This document shows, one piece after another, positions 42,894 through 49,274 of a DNA stretch of 64,000 nucleotides. The DNA is from Kitasatospora paranensis (GTDB taxonomy: Bacteria > Actinomycetota > Actinomycetes > Streptomycetales > Streptomycetaceae), in NCBI RefSeq assembly GCF_039544005.1, contig NZ_BAABKV010000001.1:4588001-4652000 (forward strand), given 5' to 3'. Position numbers and translations under genes: made by a program. The notes beneath the pieces are model-generated. The model had not been told where the DNA came from. It saw only the letters and a list, made by a program, of their open reading frames with translations, and did not search any database. The first letter of the stretch is position 1. Every line of letters starts with the position of its first letter.

Positions 42894-43090
42894 GACGGCC
42901 CCCTCCACCAGATCTTCCGGAGAGGTACACGCGTGGAGGGGCGCCCGGGTTTCACCCGCGGGGCTCGAACAATGTCACGACTTCGTACGGGCAGGACATC
43001 CACTGGCACGGAGGTGGGACGTGCACGGCGGCGGAGCGGGCTGGGAAACGGCTGGTGTCACGCTTGCATCGTCAGGGAAGGAACGGCCGC

Positions 43091-43291
43091 ATGGTGGCGA
43101 CGTCGGGAGCGCCGTGGTCGGTGGTCCTGGACTACTCCCACGACCTTGCTCTCGCCCTGGCTGTCCGCGACGCGCTCGGCATCGCCGACCCGCTGGGGCT
43201 TCCGGTCGTCCACCCGCACCAGGCGCTGGTCGTCGATCCGGCTGCGCGACCGCTCACGCCGGCAGGCCCACCGGCGCCGTTCCCCGGATGA
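43091..43291 (+). CDS. small conserved protein, first of an overlapping pair
   Basis: A 66-residue frame from the ATG at 43091 (AAGGAA upstream) with WSVVLDYSHDLALALAVRDA and LGLPVVHPHQALVVD. Its stop overlaps the start of the next frame (ATGA). The two may be separate coupled genes, but one extra C in the CCCC just before the junction (about 43282-43285) would fuse them into one protein of about 135 residues, so a sequencing deletion is a fair alternative. I do not recognise the family. Confidence 0.5.
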   Translation: MVATSGAPWSVVLDYSHDLALALAVRDALGIADPLGLPVVHPHQALVVDPAARPLTPAGPPAPFPG

Positions 43292-43491
43292 GGGACGCGT
43301 TGCGAGAGTACGAGCGGGCCACCGGTACCCGCCTGGGAGGATTCCGACTCCGAGTGACCGCGCTGCCGGTCGCCGGATACGTGTTCCAGCCGCTCGATCG
43401 TGACCGACTCGTCGTCAGCATCACGTTGCTGTCCGATCGGGCCGAGTACCTCAGGCGGGTCCTGGCGCACGTCGGTCCGACGTTCGGCTGA
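43288..43491 (+). CDS. small conserved protein, second of an overlapping pair
   Basis: A 67-residue frame starting MRDALREYERATGTRLGG and continuing FRLRVTALPVAGYVFQPLDR, ending in a helix with DRAEYLRRVLAHV. It looks like the second half of a compact alpha/beta domain. It overlaps the preceding frame by 4 bp (ATGA). See that entry for the possible fusion. Unknown function. Confidence 0.5.
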   Translation: MRDALREYERATGTRLGGFRLRVTALPVAGYVFQPLDRDRLVVSITLLSDRAEYLRRVLAHVGPTFG

Positions 43492-43554
43492 CCGCGGTGG
43501 CGGCGGGACGGAGACCGGCATCGGCTGCCCCGGGCGGCGATCCAGCAGTTGGAG

Positions 43555-43980
43555 TCAGTGCCCGTCCGTCCAGAACTGCTGGAGTCGCGCGATCGCCTGG
43601 GCCCTGGTCAGCTCGGCGACCTGGTCCTCGGTGAGTCCGACGCGGCTGATCAGCAGGTGGACCAGATCCGCGGGCAGCGCCTCGCGTGGTGGCTCAGGTG
43701 CGCCTCGATCGGGAAGCGTGCCCTCCAGGACGCAGGGCCAGAAGACATCCTCTGCCACGTCCAGCTGATCGCGGAGGATGTGCGCCCACATGCTCGCGCC
43801 GTACACGGTGCGGTCGACCGGATGCGACACCCGAGTACGCAGGATCCGCCCGTCGGGGAGCCCGAATTCATAGGTGATGTGGTGGGTGCCGGTGCGACCG
43901 CGCGCGTCACGTACGCGTTCCCAGCCTTCGACCTTGCAGAACTGCTCGTGGCGTTCGTGTGTCGGCTGGGGCCAGGTCAC
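43555..43980 (-). CDS. putative toxin of a two-gene module (translational-repressor type)
   Basis: A 141-residue protein of the group commonly labelled cytotoxic translational repressor of toxin-antitoxin systems in streptomycetes: TWPQPTHERHEQFCKVEGWERV, then GRTGTHHITYEFGLPDGRILRTRVSHP (about residues 28-55), a conserved helix around YGASMWAHILRDQLDV and a C-terminal helical region. The GTG start at 43980 overlaps the stop of the antitoxin-like gene by 4 bp (GTGA). The toxin activity is by annotation habit and context, not shown. Confidence 0.7.
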   Translation of the reverse strand: MTWPQPTHERHEQFCKVEGWERVRDARGRTGTHHITYEFGLPDGRILRTRVSHPVDRTVYGASMWAHILRDQLDVAEDVFWPCVLEGTLPDRGAPEPPREALPADLVHLLISRVGLTEDQVAELTRAQAIARLQQFWTDGH

Positions 43981-44393
43981 GTGGCGACTCCGAGCAGCCA
44001 ATCACGGAGCTGCGCGTCGTCGCTGAGACCGATCAACTGGACCAGGCCCCAGTTGTCGCGGTGATTCGGAGCGCTCAGGAGTCGGTCCTGCCAGTCCTCC
44101 GCGTACTCGCGGAGCGCGTCGATCATCTCGTCGATGGCCTCGTCGAACGTGCCGCCATCCGCGGCGACCGGGAGGCCGGGGAAGAACACCGACCAGCCGT
44201 GGCCCTCGGACACCACCTCGGCCTTGGACGGGCACAGCAGCGCGAGGGCGTGACGCAGCCGCGCCGCGTCGACCACCGCCGCATACCCGGTGTCCCTGCG
44301 AACGGTCGCAACCCGGCCCTGCCCGGCTGCGTCCAGGAGATCCTTCAGGTGTGCTCGGGCTTCGGTGTAGCTCTCGTAGTGGACCGCGGTCAT
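43977..44393 (-). CDS. Phd/YefM- and HicB-like antitoxin
   Basis: A 138-residue two-part protein. Residues 1-55 look like a Phd/YefM-type antitoxin domain (ESYTEARAHLKDLLDAAGQG, then VRRDTGYAAVVDAARL). Residues 65-105 look like a HicB-type domain (WSVFFPGLPVAADGGTFDEA, then IDEMIDALREYAED). A fusion of these two antitoxin folds is unusual. GGAGG lies 6 bases upstream of the ATG at 44393. It is coupled by a 4-bp overlap to the toxin-like gene downstream and preceded by tandem GTAC repeats, probably its own operator. Confidence 0.75.
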   Translation of the reverse strand: MTAVHYESYTEARAHLKDLLDAAGQGRVATVRRDTGYAAVVDAARLRHALALLCPSKAEVVSEGHGWSVFFPGLPVAADGGTFDEAIDEMIDALREYAEDWQDRLLSAPNHRDNWGLVQLIGLSDDAQLRDWLLGVAT

Positions 44394-44912
44394 AGGAAGC
44401 CTCCTCGTCCGAGAACCAGGGTCGCGCCGAGCAGGAAGTACGTCAAGTACGCGAAGTACCTCGCGTACGTGTGTCCGGCGGGAGAACGGTGACCGCCCGC
44501 CGTCCCGTTGGCTCGCGTAGAACAACGTAGAAGGGAGATGTGCGAGACGATCCAGGCCCGCTCCTCCGCGCCGGCCGTGTTCCAGAGCCGGCTCATCGGC
44601 CGCCCCTCATCGCCCGTTCCCGCCTGCCGTCAGGCTTCCCACGGGCGGGACGCCGAGCGCGCGGCCTGGTGCCCGCGGGCAGGTTGTGGCTCAGATCGGC
44701 GAGGAGCCCGATGCGGTCGAGGGCCTCCTCGGGCGAGATCTCCTCCGGCAATCACCGAGCGCGACCGGCCAGGTACCAGATCTTGATGAACGCCTGGATC
44801 GCCAGGTGAGCGGCCAAGTCCCGGTCGTTGACCTCCCCGAACCGGGGCTCCCGGTCGTGGGCATCGCCTTCGGCGCTGCCGGCAGCAACTGGCCGTCGTG
44901 GGCGCCCGTCAT
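44390..44912 (-). pseudogene. disrupted small ORFs between the antitoxin and NADAR genes
   Basis: Three protein-like fragments lie in shifting minus-strand frames. The first starts at 44912 (MTGAHDGQLLPAAPKAMP), overlapping the NADAR stop, and continues in the next frame as DREPRFGEVNDRDLAAHLAI to a stop near 44758. The second runs from a TTG near 44756 (LPEEISPEEALDRIGLLADL) to a stop overlapping the third, MSRLWNTAGAEERAWIVSHI. Adding one base at 44859-44861 and one near 44600-44602 would join fragments 1a+1b and 2+3. I recall similar small hypothetical proteins in streptomycetes but cannot name them. They may be broken genes or sequence errors. Confidence 0.4.
44436..44468 (-). promoter_or_regulatory. 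four 9-bp tandem repeats, probable autoregulatory operator of the toxin-antitoxin module
   Basis: GTAC cores occur at 44438, 44447, 44456 and 44465, exactly 9 bp apart; three copies read AAGTAC and the fourth GCGTAC. In addition TACGCGA (44448-44454) and TCGCGTA (44461-44467) are perfectly inverted around a 6-bp centre. The element begins 43 bp before the antitoxin ATG. Confidence 0.65.
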
Positions 44913-46093
44913 ATCTGCGAGCTCGTGGACTTCCCGGTCACCCTTGGGCTCTCGGGGTCGCGGTGGCTGCCGAGCGACTGCTCGGCGAGGAGTTCGGACC
45001 GGACCAGCTCAAGCAGGCGGCCCATCCAGTTCCGTCCGCGGCCGTCGGGGACGTCCCGCCAGAAGGGCGAGTCCGAGAAGCCGGTGTAGCTGATCGTCGC
45101 GTCCCCGGTGGAGAGGAGAACCTCGGCGAGCTCGGGGTGCTGGGTGAACTTCGCGCGCAGCAGTCCGCCCATCACCGCGAGCCGTATGGCCGCCCAGTCC
45201 GCTCGCCGGACCGATCGGCCGCCCAGGTCGTGAGCTTCCCGTCCGGACGCCGCTTCCTGGATGTGCCGCCGATCGGCGGCGCCGGCCGCCGACAGGGCCC
45301 AGTAGCCGTGGACTACCGACGAGTAGAGCTCGCCGGCGAAGGCGATCTGCGCGGGGTAGTCGTTGCGCAGCACGAACAGTCCCAGCGCCTCGGGCCAACC
45401 CTGCGGGTAGACGGTCTGGTGGGAGGTGACAGCCGCCCGGCCGGGCCCGGTCGGATCGTCGGCGTGCTGGACGGCGCGCCTCTCCTGCTCGCGGGCCACG
45501 CCTTCGTCCCCGCGGCGGAAGTAGTCCAGCGTCTCCTGGTGCATGTCCGCCGTCACGACCGGGCCGTCCCCGTCCACGGCCTCACCCACGTCGGTGAGCA
45601 GGATCCGCAAGGGCCGGTCCTGGAGGTCCATGTCGCCGAGGACATGGATCCGGCGGTGAGGTGGGACTGCCAGGTAGGCGTCCCGCAGCAGTGCGCGGTT
45701 CGGCTGGTCGGGCTCCTGCTGGTAGCGGCGGATCGCCTCCCAACAGCGCTGCCCGGTGCTCGGTCGGCCGTTGAGTTCCTCGATCTTGTCGGCGACCTCG
45801 CTCAGAAACCCGTCCGGGGTCAGCGGTTCACCGCGACGGGAGCGCCACTTCGAGGGCTCGTCGGGAAGATCGGGAGCGCCGGGCCGTGGCACGGCGATTC
45901 GGCCCGAGGCCAGGAGCTTCTCCAGGCCGGCCAGGTCGGTCCGTTCCTGACACCTGACCGAGCCGTCCGCGAAGACGATCAGGTCGTCGAGGTAGTACTC
46001 GGCATCCCATCGACTCCGCTGCCAGACGTGGCACCAGGCCCCGTCGATCCTCTCCCCGTCCACTGTTCTGTACGTCGGTCCCCGCCACGTCAT
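44909..46093 (-). CDS. NADAR-domain protein with N-terminal extension
   Basis: A 394-residue protein. Residues 1-215 are an uncharacterised N-terminal region (MTWRGPTYRTVDGERIDGAW, then RIHVLGDMDLQDRPLRILLTD). Residues 225-385 resemble the NADAR/YbiA N-glycosidase fold, which acts on ADP-ribosyl or riboflavin-pathway intermediates: LYSSVVHGYWALSAA (about 265), RLAVMGGLLRAKFTQHPELA (about 312), LLSTGDATISYTG and GRNWMGRLLELVRSEL. In the first motif the expected catalytic Glu (TVEH) is Val (SVVH), so activity is doubtful. NADAR proteins counter ADP-ribosyl toxins or act in phage conflict. It overlaps the disrupted small frames downstream by 4 bp. Family by pattern recognition. Confidence 0.7.
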   Translation of the reverse strand: MTWRGPTYRTVDGERIDGAWCHVWQRSRWDAEYYLDDLIVFADGSVRCQERTDLAGLEKLLASGRIAVPRPGAPDLPDEPSKWRSRRGEPLTPDGFLSEVADKIEELNGRPSTGQRCWEAIRRYQQEPDQPNRALLRDAYLAVPPHRRIHVLGDMDLQDRPLRILLTDVGEAVDGDGPVVTADMHQETLDYFRRGDEGVAREQERRAVQHADDPTGPGRAAVTSHQTVYPQGWPEALGLFVLRNDYPAQIAFAGELYSSVVHGYWALSAAGAADRRHIQEAASGREAHDLGGRSVRRADWAAIRLAVMGGLLRAKFTQHPELAEVLLSTGDATISYTGFSDSPFWRDVPDGRGRNWMGRLLELVRSELLAEQSLGSHRDPESPRVTGKSTSSQI

Positions 46094-46278
46094 GGGTGCA
46101 CGCTACTGCCCTGGTACCGGGGTGGCATGCGCTTTTCCGCCCGGCCCTGGGGAAGCTCGACGGGGTGGCTCCCTGTGATCGACATCGCATCGGGCCGGTC
46201 ACCGGAGTGCCTCTCGTAGCTGCCTGGATCTGCTGCCGGTCGGGCTCGTTGGTGTCGGCGTTGGCGTCAGACGGCATG

Positions 46279-46314
46279 AAAAAGCCCCCTCAGCGCGACG
46301 CGCTCGGGGGCTTT
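46279..46314 (-). terminator. terminator after the tRNA cluster
   Basis: On the minus strand a perfect AAAGCCCCC / GGGGGCTTT stem, with an inner GAGCGCG / CGCGCTG pairing, ends in a run of T. It is 18 bp downstream of tRNA-Phe. Region 46094-46278 upstream shows no gene. Confidence 0.8.
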
Positions 46315-46331
46315 GTGCTGTTCAGCACTGG

Positions 46332-46405
46332 TGGCCAGGGCCGGGGTCGAACCGGCGACCTTCCGCTTTTCAGGCGGACGCTCGTACCAACTGAGCTACC
46401 TGGCC
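46332..46405 (-). tRNA. tRNA-Phe (GAA)
   Basis: Minus strand: acceptor GGCCAGG / CCTGGCC, anticodon loop CTGAAAA in a CCGC/GCGG stem, T arm GCCGG TTCGACC CCGGC, discriminator A. 74 nt, CCA not encoded. Confidence 0.95.
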
Positions 46406-46432
46406 GTACTGCAACGCCTCTTGCGAGACGGG

Positions 46433-46506
46433 CGATCCCGACGGGACTTGAACCCGCGACCTCCACCTTGACAGGGTGGCGAGCTAACCAACTGCTCCAC
46501 GGGACC
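46433..46506 (-). tRNA. tRNA-Asp (GTC), second copy
   Basis: Identical over all 74 nt to the copy at 28965. Anticodon loop CTGTCAA. Middle gene of a Glu-Asp-Phe cluster. Confidence 0.95.
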
Positions 46507-46569
46507 TGGTGCGGAAGATCCGCTCAGGCCTTGCGGCACTGCTTGTCCTGCTTGCACTACGGTAACGCG

Positions 46570-46642
46570 TGCCCCCAACGGGATTCGAACCCGTGCTACC
46601 GCCTTGAAAGGGCGGCGTCCTGGGCCACTAGACGATGAGGGC
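46570..46642 (-). tRNA. tRNA-Glu (TTC)
   Basis: Minus strand: acceptor GCCCTCA / TGGGGGC (one T-G), anticodon loop CTTTCAA in a CCGCC/GGCGG stem, T arm ACGGG TTCGAAT CCCGT, discriminator A. 73 nt. First gene of the cluster. Confidence 0.95.
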
Positions 46643-46778
46643 TTGCGGCCCGTCCGGCTGACTTCCAGCGTTCGGGGACGTCGAGAAGCATATGGGATGC
46701 CGGGCGGAACGCCAAAACGATTTCGGGAGGCCGCGCCGGGTGTCGCTCTCCGGGCCCACCGGGGGCCGCCCCGGAGGG

Positions 46779-47119
46779 TCACGACCAGCCGAGCTCGTGC
46801 AGCTCGTCGTCGTCGAAACCGAAGTGGTGGGCCACCTCGTGGATCACCGTGGTGCGGACCTCGTCGACCACCTGCCCGCGCGTGTCGCAGTACCGCAGGG
46901 TCGGCCCCCGGTAGACGATGATCCGGTCCGGCAGGACGCCGGCGTACCACTCGCCGCGCTCCGTGAGCGGGGTCCCCTCGTACAGGCCGAGCAGGTCGGG
47001 CGAGGAGGGGTCGGGCTCCTCCTCGACGAAGACCGCCACGTTGTCCATCATGGCGGCGAGCTTCGGGGGATCTGGTCGAGGGCGTCGGCGACCACAATCT
47101 CGAACTCGTCCCGGGTCAT
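46779..47119 (-). CDS. minimal zincin (metallopeptidase family protein), apparent frameshift
   Basis: The frame ending at 46779 carries TTVIHEVAHHFGFDDDELHE, an HExxH zinc site with a downstream acidic residue, in the short zincin family common in actinobacteria (about 115 residues). The continuous frame starts only at 47051 (MMDNVAVFVEEEP). The usual N-terminus, MTRDEFEIVVADALDQIP, is in the adjacent frame from the ATG at 47119. Adding one C to the five-base run at 47065-47069 joins them as DQIPPKLAAMMDN and gives 113 residues. Function: probably a soluble protease of unknown substrate. Confidence 0.75.
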
Positions 47120-47174
47120 GTCCACGGCCTCATTGTCGGGTGTGCGATGACGGTGTGCCAGGTGATCCGCGGCG

Positions 47175-47639
47175 GTGGTTCACTGGAGTGTGCGTTGGCG
47201 TGTGCGTTCGGGTGGGGCGGTGCGGCCGGGGTCCGTTCTCCGCGGGCAGGGGCCCGCGGTGGCCGTGGTGTCGCTGGGCGGGGTCCTGGGGGCCCTGGCC
47301 CGCTACGGGGCTGCGCTGCGATGGCCGACGGCGGCGGACGCCTTCCCGTGGACGACGCTGGCCGTGAACGCCGTGGGCTGCGCCGTGATCGGCGTCTTCC
47401 TGGTGGCGGTGACCGAGGTCTGGTCGCCGCACCCGCTGCTGCGGCCGTTCTTCGGCACGGGCGTGCTGGGCGGGTTCACGACCTTCTCGACGGCCACGGT
47501 GGACGTCCAGCGGCTGATCGACCACGGCGCCCCGGCGCGAGGCCTGTTCTACCTGGCCGCCACGCTGCTGGCAGCCCTCGTGTCGGTCCGGGTCGCGGCC
47601 GGGACCACCCGGCGGCTGGTCGGGCGGAGGGTCGTGTGA
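47175..47639 (+). CDS. crcB: CrcB/Fluc fluoride channel subunit 1
   Basis: A protein of up to 154 residues with four membrane helices of the Fluc fold: GGVLGALARYGAAL (helix 1), TLAVNAVGCAVIGVFL (helix 2, the polar Asn), GGFTTFSTATVD (helix 3 break with the Phe/Thr/Ser track) and the final helix. It works as an anti-parallel dimer that exports F-. The start is uncertain because several in-frame GTG codons lie in the first 30 codons; the first helix begins near codon 29. With DUF190 and a second crcB it forms a heterodimeric set. Confidence 0.88.
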   Translation: MVHWSVRWRVRSGGAVRPGSVLRGQGPAVAVVSLGGVLGALARYGAALRWPTAADAFPWTTLAVNAVGCAVIGVFLVAVTEVWSPHPLLRPFFGTGVLGGFTTFSTATVDVQRLIDHGAPARGLFYLAATLLAALVSVRVAAGTTRRLVGRRVV

Positions 47640-47703
47640 ACCGGACGACGGCCGGCCGCGCGGGCGCGGCGGCCACGAGGACGAGAGCGTGGAGAGGACC
47701 GCG

Positions 47704-48063
47704 ATGAGCAGGCTCAGGGGTACCGCACTGCGGCTGACCGTCCTGGTCGGGGAGAGCGAGAAGCACCGCTCCCGCCCGCTCTACACCGAGATCGTGCACC
47801 GGGCGCACGGCGCCGGCCTGGCCGGCGCCAGTGTCTTCCGCGGCATCGAGGGCTTCGGCGCGTCCTCGATGATCCACACCGCCCGGCTGCTCTCGCTCAG
47901 CGAGAACCTGCCGGTGGCGGTCGTCGTGGTGGACACCGCCGAGCGGATCCGCGCCTTCCTGCCGCTCCTCGACGACCTGGACGGCCTCGGCCCGGTCCTG
48001 CTCGACGAGTGCGAGGTCGTGGCCCGCCCGCACCGGACCGGCACGGCGGAGGACGAGCGGTGA
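47704..48063 (+). CDS. DUF190 protein between the two crcB genes
   Basis: A 119-residue DUF190 protein, GRX/PII-like in fold: LRLTVLVGESEKHRSRPLYTE, then GLAGASVFRGIEGFGASSMI and PVAVVVVDTAERIRAFLPLL. These proteins are almost always found between paired fluoride channel genes and presumably regulate them. GAGAGGA precedes the ATG at 47704. The stop overlaps the next crcB start (GTGA). Confidence 0.9.
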   Translation: MSRLRGTALRLTVLVGESEKHRSRPLYTEIVHRAHGAGLAGASVFRGIEGFGASSMIHTARLLSLSENLPVAVVVVDTAERIRAFLPLLDDLDGLGPVLLDECEVVARPHRTGTAEDER

Positions 48064-48440
48064 CGCTGCACTGGCTGTTGGTCGCCGCCGGTGCGGCGGT
48101 GGGTGCCCCGGCGCGCTACCTGACGGACCGCCTGGTGCAGTCCCGGCACGACTCGGTGTTCCCGTGGGGCACCTTCGCTGTCAACGTCTCCGGCTGCCTG
48201 GTGCTCGGTCTGCTGGTCGGCGCGGCGGCCTCCGGCGCCGCCTCCGCCGACGTCCAACTGCTGCTCGGCACCGGCTTCTGCGGCGCCCTCACGACCTATT
48301 CGACGTTCTCGTACGAGACGCTGCGGCTGGCCGAGGGCGGCGCCCGCCTGCTGGCCGTCGCCAACGTGGCCGGCAGCGTGCTGGCCGGCCTCGGCGCGGC
48401 GTACGCGGGGACGGCGCTGGCACACGCGTTCTGGGGCTGA
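48060..48440 (+). CDS. crcB: CrcB/Fluc fluoride channel subunit 2
   Basis: A 126-residue Fluc subunit: APARYLTDRLVQSRH, TFAVNVSGCLVLGLL (polar Asn) and GFCGALTTYSTFSYETLRL (helix-3 break). The GTG at 48060 overlaps the TGA of the DUF190 gene. Together with the first crcB it should form a heterodimeric F- channel; paired genes of unequal sequence are the rule in Gram-positives. Confidence 0.92.
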   Translation: MTLHWLLVAAGAAVGAPARYLTDRLVQSRHDSVFPWGTFAVNVSGCLVLGLLVGAAASGAASADVQLLLGTGFCGALTTYSTFSYETLRLAEGGARLLAVANVAGSVLAGLGAAYAGTALAHAFWG

Positions 48441-48575
48441 CCGGGCCCGTGGCCGGCTGCGGGCCCGCGCGGAGCGACGGGATCCCGGCGGCCGCCCGTG
48501 TCCGGCGGCCCGGCCGCGCGTTGGGCACCGTAGGGCGGTGCGCCCGGCTGGGCGGTGCGAGAGGTGGCTCGGGTG

Positions 48576-49079
48576 ATGGCGGTGCGGACGAGGCGGCGCA
48601 GAGCGCTGGCGGGGGCGGTCGTGATGACGCTGGCGGGTCTGGGGCTGAGCGGGTGCATGTCGGTCGGCGCCGGGGTGCCGGACGCGCGCAGCGGCGGGCA
48701 GCAGGGCGGTCAGGACGCCGCCGGCGACCCGTCGGCCGGCGTTGGGGCCGGGCGGCCGGTGACGGGCCTGCGGGGCCGGCACGGCGCCGTTCCGGCGGCC
48801 GACGCCGAACGGCGCGGTGACACCCCGTCCGGTGCGGCCTCCGCGCCCGGCCCGGCCGACTCGCCCGTGCCGTCGGACCTGCCCTCCCCCGCGCCCGACT
48901 CCACCCCGACCACCCGCTCCGTGGACACGCCGACCGGTCCGCCGGCCGGCGGGTCCGGCACCTCCCCGGCGACCAGCCCCGCCCCGACGCCCACCCCGCC
49001 GGCCGCCACCCCGGATCCTGATCCGGTGCCCACCATCCTCGGATCCTCGGGAGGGGGTAGTGGATCACCCGGCCATTGA
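48576..49079 (+). CDS. Pro/Ser/Thr-rich lipoprotein
   Basis: A 167-residue exported protein: Arg-rich n-region, hydrophobic segment and lipobox LSGC (Cys about residue 27). The rest is a low-complexity Pro/Ser/Thr/Gly chain without recognisable domain, which would be an extended surface stalk. GAGGTGG is upstream. The ATG at 48576 was preferred to an earlier in-frame start (48555). Function unknown. Confidence 0.6.
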   Translation: MAVRTRRRRALAGAVVMTLAGLGLSGCMSVGAGVPDARSGGQQGGQDAAGDPSAGVGAGRPVTGLRGRHGAVPAADAERRGDTPSGAASAPGPADSPVPSDLPSPAPDSTPTTRSVDTPTGPPAGGSGTSPATSPAPTPTPPAATPDPDPVPTILGSSGGGSGSPGH

Positions 49080-49274
49080 CGGTCTGGCCAGCGCATTTGC
49101 CGTTGATCCCCAGGTTCGTCTATGGTGGTAGATCGTTCGTTTGATTCATTTGACTGGCGCCCTGAATCCCATTGGCGCCCTTGGCGCGTTCCGGCGATCC
49201 GTGGCTGACCGCATAGAGGCGGTTGTGTAACAGAACCCCGGACTTTGGCGCGTGCCACTTCCGGAAGGTTTTGC

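Noticed and set aside
42894..43090. Gap before the small overlapping pair considered as an extra gene
   Set aside because: Frames here are short and Arg/Gly-rich, without ribosome site or conservation that I can see; probably promoter sequence for the divergent L,D-transpeptidase and the small pair.
46279..46314. AAAAAGCCCCC hairpin considered as an attachment-site repeat
   Set aside because: It is a normal intrinsic terminator directly downstream of tRNA-Phe, with no second copy seen.
47100..47174. Possible fluoride riboswitch upstream of crcB
   Set aside because: I could not find the conserved crcB-motif pairing or its short conserved core, and the gap to the metallopeptidase gene is too short for a clear aptamer plus expression platform.
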